This document shows, in pieces, positions 1-7,904 of a DNA stretch of 64,000 nucleotides. The DNA is from Isochrysis galbana (taxonomy: Eukaryota; Haptophyta; Isochrysidales; Isochrysidaceae). The position numbers were made by a program, and so were the translations under genes. The stretch spans positions 2,711,915 through 2,775,914 of the forward strand of contig CM030940.1 of the NCBI GenBank assembly GCA_018136815.1, in the 5' to 3' direction. The notes below the pieces were generated by a model. It ran no database searches, had not been told where the DNA came from, and was given only the letters and a program-made list of their open reading frames with translations. The first letter of the stretch is position 1. Each line of letters opens with the position of its first letter.

Positions 1-7
1 CGCGCCA

Positions 8-295
8 ATGTCCCTCCTCCGTCCAGTGGACAGTGCATCGGAGCTCGAGGCGGAGTGCGCACTTGCGCTCGCGCGCATGCACCAGGGCCCCTGGTGCCCA
101 CTGAGCGCCATGGGATGCCTACACATGCGCACACCTCCCGCCATCCGGGCAGAAACCCAGCGCTGCTGCTCGCGCAAGTTTGCGACAATGCATGATCTCA
201 GGGCACACGCTGCGGCCGAGGCCGAGCACGCGCATCATGCAGTGATGCGCGCGATCGACAGTCTTCAGAGCGCGCAAGCAAGGGTCGGCCGGTAG
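8..295 (+). CDS. Possible 3' exon with a C2H2-like motif, unknown protein
   Basis: An open frame of about 95 codons ends at a TAG at 293-295. It contains a CC-x3-F-x5-L-x2-H pattern (CCSRKFATMHDLRAH) with further histidines downstream, loosely resembling a single C2H2 finger, in an Ala/Arg-rich helical context. The frame may be open upstream of the window, so this could be the last exon of a gene that begins outside. GC-rich DNA gives chance frames of this length, and overlapping frames exist on the minus strand. No family is recognised. Confidence 0.25.
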   Translation: MSLLRPVDSASELEAECALALARMHQGPWCPLSAMGCLHMRTPPAIRAETQRCCSRKFATMHDLRAHAAAEAEHAHHAVMRAIDSLQSAQARVGR

Positions 296-1389
296 GGGTA
301 CCAATGCCGACCACTGACCAATTGCAATGGTTGTGCGTCTCCCTCAACCTCAAGGGCCGGGTGCCAAGGCGCTGGACCCGCACTAAATTCGCATCAAGAG
401 TCTCATCGGGCGGCCCTGTGCCGGCTGCAGACTCGACTTGCCGCGGTTGCTGAGAGTGGCGTGCCAAGTATCCACGCTGAGGCGATGCAGATCGTGTTGT
501 GGAACCTCACTCTCGATGAGGTCCTCACGCTCCGACGCTCCGATGCGCCTCCTCGGCTCACCGCTGGCTCGTAGATGCCACACCCGTAGGCTGTATGCTG
601 CGCATTGCCGCAGTCCCTTCCCAACAAGGCGCGTTCTGGCGTTCTCTCCTTTGTGCGGCGTTGGCGCCGCCCTGGGAGGGCACTCTAATTGTGTGCAACA
701 GCTCGTGTGCCACCTTGGATGGCACCTTCCGGCCGTCTGGTAGGTAGTCCGCACGCGCTCTTGGTCTCACCTGCTGATCCCCGCATTTGTCCACGCAACC
801 CACGTGGTTAAGATGGCGGTATGCAACGTGCCGCGACCAATTTGCGGCCATCCGCGATATTTCCACACTGTCTGAGCTGGGGGGCGAGAAACACTTTCCT
901 CCTCCACTTCCTCCCCATCGTCCTCCTCCTCACCGTCCTCGTCCTCGTCCTCGACCTCCACCAAATCGACGATCGTCTCTCGCCGCGCCCGCTTCCGACT
1001 AGAGGAATGGCGACGCGAGGAGCCTGCGGCGGCACTAAGCGCGGCGCCCATCAAGGTCTCCTGCCCTCCTCCTCCTCCTCCTCCTCCATGAAGATGCGGC
1101 ACGGCGAACCATCGCTCGCCCCTCGCGCCGCGCACCGCGCGGCCACGCCCACACCCCCAAGTTTTGTTTCTTTGCAAGTGAAAGGCCCCAAATTTTGGTT
1201 AAAAAGTTCGATTTCGATTTCGATTGACCACCCAAATTATAAATTTGACAAAGCAAAATTACAAAACTTAAACTTACGTCATAGTCAGAGCCAAAGTTTG
1301 GGCCCGGGTGTGGGCAGCTTGTCAGTAGTAGCACTAGCCGGCATCTTAAACGTGTTTTTCCCCCAAGATTTTTTGCCTAATGCATTTGC
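296..1389. other. No convincing gene; GC-rich with an AT-rich patch
   Basis: No frame with clear coding character on either strand. The minus strand of 860-1060 encodes an acidic Glu/Asp run (CCTCCT and TCGTCC repeats on the plus strand) that looks like simple-repeat translation. 1160-1290 is an AT-rich patch with TTCGATTTCGATTTCGAT repeats, unlike its surroundings. Confidence 0.5.
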
Positions 1390-1810
1390 TATCTCTTAAG
1401 ACGCGAAGCACCTTCGGAGGTGCTGCGCGCCAGCGGCAGCAACCGCAACCGCGGCAGAGGCGGCGGGGGGAGGCTCGCTAGGCGTTGCTGCCGCGGAAGG
1501 TTCTGAGCTGCTAGCGGCGAGCATCTCATCGACGTCCCCAGCCGCCTACGCCTTCGCCATGGCGCGCGCTCGATCGCCCCACCTCCACCTCCACCAACGC
1601 CCTCGTCCTCGTCGCCCGCAAACAGGTATGGCTCGGGATTTTCGGGCGGGACCTCGTCGTCTGAGGGTAGACCCTCGTCCCATTGGTCCATGCCCCCCTC
1701 CACCCCCCTCTCACTGCCCTCCAGACCCCCAGCGGCCGGCGTGCTCATGGCCCAAGAGAGGGGGCCTCGAAGCACCTTCGCGGGTGCTTCCCCCGGCGCT
1801 TTAAGAGATA
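1390..1810. mobile_element. MITE-like element, 421 bp, with terminal inverted repeats
   Basis: The left end reads TATCTCTTAA (1390-1399) and the right end reads TTAAGAGATA (1801-1810), an exact inversion. The inversion continues imperfectly for about 45 bp: both ends then carry GAAGCACC...GGTGCT, itself a small hairpin (1407-1424 and 1769-1788). The inside is GC-rich. A minus-strand frame across it encodes an acidic stretch (PSDDEVPPENPEPYLF), but I cannot call it a transposase. No clear target-site duplication is visible. I infer a non-autonomous DNA transposon. Confidence 0.55.
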
Positions 1811-2039
1811 GGGGCATGGGGTGAAAACAAAACTACCACGACTGCCGACTAGGGGATTTTCGATGACACGTTGGCTAGATTGGAGGCGTGTGTTGCGCAG
1901 GACGGAGGCACGGCGGGGGGCGACACAGTGTTGGTGGTAGTATCAAACGTTATCGAGCTGCGGGGTGATGAAATGGTAAGATCAGAGACGAGCATGCCTC
2001 AGGCCACGTAGGAGAAAATCGCTCGCTGTGACTAGCTTG
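1811..2039. other. Spacer downstream of the EF-hand gene
   Basis: Holds the 3' flank of the minus-strand EF-hand gene. No gene, recognised polyadenylation hexamer or repeat found. Confidence 0.4.
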
Positions 2040-3918
2040 TTAGCTATGTGGTGAACTTTTTACGATCGCCTGAGCAAAGGGGATGAACTCCTCGAAGCTG
2101 ATTTTGGCGTCGCCACTGACGTCAAATCCTTCAAATGTATGGAGAAAGGCCGTCGAACTCATTGCATTTGGCCCCGGCTGAGTCATCCCTGCCTTCTCGA
2201 GGACTGAATAGAGCTCGCGCTTTGAAATGAACCCAGAACCATCGGTATCGACCTCTTTAAAGGCTCGATACAACACCTCAAACTTATCGTCATGATCCAC
2301 AGCTGGGTTCAATAAAAGCTTCTCCGAAGAAAGCGAGAAGAGCAGCCGTTTCGGCGAGCCCATCTTTGCGAGTGATCGATGTGGCGGCGAATCTTCTAAT
2401 GGATCAATCGAAACGCAGGCCCGGGCCTCAGCGAGTAAGTTGCGGACCGTGCCCAAAGTGACGATGCCCTTGCCCTCTGGATCGCAAGCTTCGAAGAAGG
2501 AGCGCAGCTCAGGCTTCTCGAGGCTGCGCCGAACGCGCGCTGGAATCGAAATTTTTAAATCTGGATTAGACCGACTGTTTTGCATCTTCTTTATCGAGTT
2601 GGATAACGCGTGCCGATTCAACGATACAGATCGTGAAAGCCGTCGCTGCTCTTCAATCTTCGCTTGCTTAGCTCGCTCCAGTAGGTCTGAGCGCTCAGTC
2701 CGGGCCGTGATCATGCGATCGAGGTTATCCAGACGACCCTGCGAGCGTCAGTGTGAGATGAATTCAGCTGGTGGAGTGGAGAGCGTCCAGGCACGAGGCG
2801 GCGCAACTCACTTGCAACTGCAACATGGAATGCTCGGTTCGTTGTTTCTGCGCAGCCATCAGTAGGTTTCGCTCGTACTGACGCTCTCGTCGCAATTGCT
2901 CTTGCTCGTGAGCCCTCCGCTGCATTGCAAGTTCCTTTCGCTCCTCCTCAATGAGGGTGGCCCGCCGTTTATCCTGCATGCTTTTGACCCTGTACTCCCT
3001 GGCTTTCTGCAGCTGTGCCTTCTTAGCCGCAAGGCGTTCTCGATTCTCTCGCAACCGCTTTTCCTCCTCTGCCGCTCTTTCATGTGCTCTTTTCTCTAAT
3101 AGTGCATTGCGCTGCTCTAATTCCTGCCGCTGCTCTTCCATCTGTTGTCGCCGCAGCTGCGCGGAGCGTTCTGCTTTTGCACAACTCGCTGCGGCCTTCT
3201 CCGCATTCTTCTTCTGCAGAGCCTCCTTCTCGGCTGCGATCCGAGCACACAGGCTTGCCTCCTTGCGTTCGGCGAGGACACGACGCTCCTCAGCCAAAGC
3301 TGCTTGCTCGCGCATGGCCTTTTCTTTAATCTCTCTCTGCTTCTTTAGCATGGCCTTCCGTACCTTCTCCCTCTTCATTGCCTCGATTAAACGGGCCCTC
3401 TCGACCTCTTGCTCCCGCAGGGCCAAGCGCTCATCCGCCTGTCGTGTGCAGGTTGCGCAACAGTTCCTCAAGTTTAGCCACAGGTCAGGTGCGGCAGCAG
3501 GCTGGATAACTCACCTCAGCTCGCTTCCTATCTAATAATGCAGCATTTTCGTCCTGGGCTGCAGCCATCGCAGCCTCTATCTCCACCAATTTGGATGCGG
3601 AGGCAGCTGACTGGCGCTTGGCCACCGCCTTTTCCATCTCAGCTTCCTTGACTTCGCGCTCCCTGCGCGTCTTCTCCAGCTCCTCCTGTTCTAGAACATC
3701 CTGTGAGGAGGCAGAACGCTTGAGGCTGAGCAAGCTTAGCTCTCTCTCCGTCTCTCTCTCTCTCCCCCTCCCCTCCCCTCTCTCGTGTGCCAAATGTTCC
3801 GCACGGCTCACGGCTGTTGTGTAATGAAGGAGCTTGCCTGAAGTTGGTTCATCTTGGCGAGCATGAACGTCTCGAAGTGTCGCATACCGTTATGGCGTTT
3901 CGCATCCGAGTGAGACAT
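2040..3918 (-). CDS. EF-hand and coiled-coil protein, four exons, about 530 aa
   Basis: Minus-strand gene. I read exons 3918-3838, 3700-3515, 3438-2812 and 2738-2040 with all introns in phase 0. Intron 2 (3514-3439) and intron 3 (2811-2739) start GTGAGT and end CAG. Intron 1 (3837-3701) seems to use a GC donor (CAG|GCAAGC) and ends TTCTGCCTCCTCACAG. The start is the ATG at 3918-3916 (MSHSDAKRHNG); the stop is TAA. The first roughly 300 residues are Glu/Arg/Lys/Ala-rich and should form a long coiled coil. The C-terminal exon carries three EF-hand loops: DPEGKGIVTLGT near residue 384 (degenerate, last position Thr), DTDGSGFISKRE near 462 (canonical) and DVSGDAKISFEE near 504. Such proteins often sit in axonemes, basal bodies or cytoskeleton and respond to calcium; that location is inference from the SHIPPO neighbour and general fold. 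No specific orthologue is recognised. Confidence 0.75.
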
Positions 3919-4395
3919 CAGCTGTCTGGCGGGCGTCGCCGTCACGGTCGACATAGCTCGGCGCGTTCTGGGGCGTGTGCAGCGCCCGCGACGTGGGAGA
4001 GGAGTGGAGAGTGTGAGGAGAGAGGGGGGGGAGAGAGAGAGAGAGAGAGAGGACAGAGAGACAGAGAGAGAAGATTGAGAGAGAGAGAGGGAGGGGGGGG
4101 GGGTTCTTGCGAAGAACGAAACGTATGCGGGGTCGCCGCGCCGCCTGATGGGAAATACTGAAATACTACCTACTGTGTAGGTACATACTACTACTATTCA
4201 TCTCTTCACACGAGCGAGGATACCTGCGTGTCGCCGTGAGACTCCTCGGGGGGGGCACGACGACCCCCCCGTCAGCCGCCGTCGCACCGTCACACACCTC
4301 CGCCTGGGGCGTGCCTGAGTGCGCGATACAAATTACAAATTACGGACCAAAAAAATAGTCTGAGTCTGAACACGAACATGTTGTATTCAGGCCTC
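3919..4395. other. Upstream region of EF-hand gene with GA microsatellite
   Basis: 5' flank of the EF-hand gene. 4021-4110 is a (GA)n tract with interruptions ending in a run of ten G. No TATA box is obvious. 4140-4395 shows no gene. Confidence 0.5.
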
Positions 4396-4399
4396 CTGG

Positions 4400-4660
4400 C
4401 ATGAATCATGAATATTTCGGCATGGGTGCGTGCCTTCGTCGTTATATATCGTCTTCAATGTTCGTCTTGGTCACTCGAGGCGTGCAGATTCAGATTCGGA
4501 TTCTCCCTGGGCTCAAATCCTGGTCCGCCGATTAGATTCAGATTCGGATTCTCCCTGGGCTCAAATCCTGGTCCGCCGATTTTCGTCTCGAAATTCGAAG
4601 ATTTGAATTTTATTTTTACCGTTACGGTAATTGCTCACGCGTTTAAGGTGGTTCTTAAGG
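4400..4660 (+). repeat. Dispersed repeat copy 1, with an internal 48-bp tandem duplication
   Basis: The segment around CAGATTCGGATTCTCCCTGG, then CTCAAATCCTGGTCCGCCG, a TCTCGAAATTCGAA block and GTTACGGTAATTGCTC...GCGTTTAAGGT, aligns with 18815-18940 and with the reverse complement of 59580-59801. Within it a 48-bp unit is exactly duplicated in tandem (4486-4533 and 4534-4581). All three copies can be read as a short related peptide (MNI...RFGFS...SPG...VSKF), so it may derive from a mobile element. No family assigned. Confidence 0.65.
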
Positions 4661-5147
4661 TTTTCTAACTCTGGCGCGAGCCGGCGGGTGGCGGGCGCGC
4701 TGGCTGCCCACCTGCCCGCCTCTACAGGCCCTCGCTCCATGTATGGGGCATTGGAGTTCGGTGATCCGTAGGGGATGGAGGCCCAGGGAGTGGATGGATG
4801 TGATGGCGCGGCTGCAGCGGCTACCCGGGGCTTCCCCGCCCGCGCTGCATGTGTCCTGCGTACAGCACGGCAAGAAGGCGACCAGCACGGCGCGGCTGTG
4901 CTCTGTGCACAACCTGGAGGGCGATGGGGCGGCACAGGCGGCGATAGATATAGGGATGCATGTGATGATGATGCGCAGTGCTGGCTGGCTGCGCGGGAGG
5001 CTGCTGGAGGCAGACGGGCAGACGTGGGAGGCCTCCTTGGAGTGACTGGCCCTCATACGGCAGAAGCGTGTCGGCAAGAAGGGCGGCAGGGAGAAGCGGT
5101 GGTGCACACGCATAGGATGCGTGAGGGTGCTGGTCCGGACGTTAAAG
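4661..5147. other. Unique sequence left of the duplicated block; doubtful short ORF
   Basis: A plus-strand frame at 4743-5045 (100 codons, begins MGHWSSVIRRG, ends at a TGA) is the longest sensible reading, but it has no recognised domain and a competing minus-strand frame exists. It ends about 100 bp before the sequence becomes identical to contig 3. No function can be assigned. Confidence 0.25.
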
Positions 5148-6075
5148 GCCAGCGAAGCAAGCTTCCCCCATTTGTGGAGTCCCAGATTCAGGACATATAT
5201 GGGGTGTGTGAGGTGGGCTTTCTAAAGGAGTCTGTTCGCAAGCGATCAGAAGCGCAGGGCTGTCGAGCAAGTGTAACTAGTTTAATTCCATGTCTTGTGA
5301 GTGACCGTGTGCGGAATGGGCGTTGTAGCATCTTGTCGTGAGCCAGCGGAGACTCATTCCCTCCCCCCCCCTCTCTGCATTCCCTCCCTCCCCTTAGACC
5401 AAAAGCGTTCAATTATCCCCATCCCTGCTGACACCTTTCATTGTCACCTGGAGGTTACTTGAGTCAACTTGACCCTTCACATGTTGAAACACACACGTGG
5501 TCTGACTCCATTCACTCGATTTGGGGCAGGGTGGATATATCGTTGAAATCACGATATCTCCTGATATCCCATGTTGGTTTTCCCCTCCAAAGAAAATTGA
5601 TCGAATTCCTTTGAAAGCGATCGTTTTTTTTGTGTGTCAAGAGCCTGGTGCGCGCTTTCAGAACTGCCCCCTCTCCCTCCGCACTCGCCACTTCTCCCGC
5701 GCATTCTGACACCCCGCGCATCTCGACACTGCCGCCCCACCCCGCACGGCCCCCCTCGCCCGCCGCTCATTGACGCCACCTTCTTCTCCCTCCCTTCGGC
5801 CTCGCCGCGCCGCTTGCCCTCTCGCCGCCGCGCTTCCTCTCTCTCCACTGTGCGCTCTCCGCCCCTCTGCTCTTGCCACCCGCCTCCCTCGCCTCGCGTC
5901 GTTCTCTTCCAACAGCAGTGTCCGTCTTGGTCACCAGGGTACAGAACCCCCCCCCCGTCTTGTTCTGCCCCTTCACCTCTCTTGTGACACATCACCACAG
6001 CTCATTCGTGCGCGCGCGCCCGCCGCCGGTGAGGGCCAACCCGCTACACCAGCCCGCTTCCTTCTTTTCTACGGG

Positions 6076-6076
6076 T

Positions 6077-6107
<31 letters not shown>

Positions 6108-6111
6108 GGGG
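6076..6111 (+). repeat. (GT)n followed by a run of 21 G in the gag leader
   Basis: A GT tract followed by an uninterrupted G run ends about 100 bp before the gag ATG. Copy B has one more G (43742-43763), a typical homopolymer-length discrepancy. Such a G run could form a quadruplex in the leader RNA. Confidence 0.9.
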
Positions 6112-6209
6112 CCAAATCGGAATCCCGCCGCCAGGATCAGAGCCCTTACCGGGGCCCGACCCCGGTGGTGCCGTTCCGCCACCCTCGCGACCCCTGCCTT
6201 GCGGTGGGG

Positions 6210-7883
6210 ATGGATGAGCGAGAGGCAGTTGTAAGCGAGTGGAAAAATCTCCTCGCCCTGCCCTCACGCGATCTGGCCGCACTTTACCGCGACTCCGACG
6301 AGCATGAGCTCATCCACACCATTTTGAAGAGCAACCTCTCCCTGGCGGGCAACGTTTGGCATTGCCGAATTTTCATGGAGGAGGACCACTTGCTCAAATG
6401 GGTGCGTAGCCGCTTTTCAGCCGAGCAAACCCTTCACCATCAGGTCAGGATGGGCAAAGAGCTTTCGGAGCTCCGCTTCCCAAAGGCCCTCGCCTCCGAT
6501 AACGTGCAAACGGCGGCAACAGCCTGGAACGAATTTCGACTCACGCTCATCAAGCCGTTGGAGCGGGCACTAGCGCTCGGCTGCGATCATCGCGAAATAT
6601 TTACCTCCCTCCTCGCGGCAGCCGGCGCCAATTCCAGCGGCAATTCCCGCATCTTCGCCTTCCTCCTTGATCTAGTGGAGGATCGCGCTCTCGCTCTCAA
6701 CCCTGTCCTCGCTGCTGACGTCCTTCTTCGCAAATGCGACGGGACCTTCGCAAACGGGGCCGATGGTTTCGCGAAAGACTCGGCGTCGATGGAGTGGGAC
6801 CGCATGAGGGAGCGCGAGGCCGGCGCTGATCTATGTGAGCTCAGCAAGAATTTGGTTCGCGCCTACATCCGCAAGCTTGGCGATTCCGCGGTTGACTCCA
6901 CCAACGTGTGGGATCATCCAAACATGGCCCATGAGATCAACCAGAGGTTCGAAGAAATCATCCGGAACGATAAGGTTGATCCTCAGCGCGGCGTCGATAA
7001 TGCTATTAAATTTGCGGAGGTGCTCGCGGAGACTCGTTTCCGCGTAGAGAACCACGAGCTAGGTCGGTCGGCGCTCTCGTGCGTCAACCTCTGCCAACGG
7101 TACCTCAGCCCTTACGAGCAGGCTCGGGTGAAGCGTCATCAATCCCGGCCCTCGACGAAGCAAACCGTGGCTAGCGTACGCACTAAAGCCTCAGGCGAGG
7201 CAAAGAACGAGACTTCCTCGTCCCAGAAGACCGCTTCGACCACGGACATGGTTGCCGCCGTGCAGGCGGCCGTCCAAGCTACCGTGGCGGAAGCTCTTCG
7301 CGGACAGGGACATTCGCCTGCTTCGAAGCCTGATTATCGGGCTGCTGCACCGCCGGCAAGTTACCACTCCAACTCACCGTTGCCGGCTATACTGACCGAT
7401 CCACCGGGTCGAAAGGGAGGCTCGTCTCGGCCGCCCAGCCGTCGCTGCGATCCTCCGGCGAACGGCCAAGGGCTACCGCCCGATTTGGGCGTATCCCGGT
7501 GGACGCCCGAGCTTTGGAACCGGGCCCGAGCCCGCTTCTGGGCCGTAGCAGGCTATGCCAAGCACCCAAGGGTCTCGGCGGCGCTAGCAAAGTGCCGACC
7601 GGCCGATAATTCAATGGAAACTCCACGAACGGACGATATCAATAGGGGAATCACCGAATGGACGAACGAAAACGGCTGTGCCTTCTGCGCTTTCCGACCT
7701 CAAGCTCCTCCTGGCACTCCATCCAGCGAAGCCTGGAAATATGGCACGGGAGACGGTGCTCACAACCCCGTCATCTGTCAGCCATATATCCGCTTTCTGT
7801 GTGAGGCTGGCTGCGGAGAGTGCGGATCGGACGAGCACATTCATAAGCTTCTTCGCTCGATGGTCCGGGTTAAGCCTCAGTAG
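6210..7883 (+). CDS. gag: Gag-like protein of the retroelement, 557 aa
   Basis: Structural capsid/nucleocapsid protein of a Ty3/Gypsy-like element, inferred from position directly upstream of pol in the same frame. The start is the ATG at 6210 (MDEREAVVSEW); upstream in-frame sequence is only the GT/G tract. Residues 1-330 are largely helical, followed by a low-complexity Ser/Pro/Ala linker. The C-terminus carries a Cys/His cluster: CAFC, then HNPVIC, then FLCEAGCGEC and DEHIH. This is not a CCHC zinc knuckle; its spacing recalls Nanos-type fingers, with the last Nanos cysteine missing. The frame ends at a single TAG (7881-7883), after which the same frame stays open through pol. No homology to a named Gag is claimed. 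Confidence 0.75.
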   Translation: MDEREAVVSEWKNLLALPSRDLAALYRDSDEHELIHTILKSNLSLAGNVWHCRIFMEEDHLLKWVRSRFSAEQTLHHQVRMGKELSELRFPKALASDNVQTAATAWNEFRLTLIKPLERALALGCDHREIFTSLLAAAGANSSGNSRIFAFLLDLVEDRALALNPVLAADVLLRKCDGTFANGADGFAKDSASMEWDRMREREAGADLCELSKNLVRAYIRKLGDSAVDSTNVWDHPNMAHEINQRFEEIIRNDKVDPQRGVDNAIKFAEVLAETRFRVENHELGRSALSCVNLCQRYLSPYEQARVKRHQSRPSTKQTVASVRTKASGEAKNETSSSQKTASTTDMVAAVQAAVQATVAEALRGQGHSPASKPDYRAAAPPASYHSNSPLPAILTDPPGRKGGSSRPPSRRCDPPANGQGLPPDLGVSRWTPELWNRARARFWAVAGYAKHPRVSAALAKCRPADNSMETPRTDDINRGITEWTNENGCAFCAFRPQAPPGTPSSEAWKYGTGDGAHNPVICQPYIRFLCEAGCGECGSDEHIHKLLRSMVRVKPQ

Positions 7884-7904
7884 GGGTCCGGCGGGGTCCC
7901 CGTC
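7881..7904 (+). promoter_or_regulatory. Candidate UAG readthrough site between gag and pol
   Basis: The gag frame ends TAG GGG TCC and continues in the same frame with no further stop for more than 7.5 kb. There is no ATG between the TAG and about 8219, so independent initiation of pol near its start is unlikely. Directly after the TAG the RNA has GGGG (7883-7886) that can pair with CCCC (7898-7901), and an alternative 5-bp stem (7890-7894 with 7900-7904). Readthrough of UAG with a 3' structure is the known Gag-Pol strategy of gammaretroviruses; its use here is inference. The site is unchanged in copy B (45527-45529). Confidence 0.65.

Noticed and set aside
7881-7883. UAG recoded as an amino acid in this genome
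   Set aside because: TAG ends the RanBP2-finger gene (21294) and the SHIPPO gene (35881) at sensible places, so it works as a stop.
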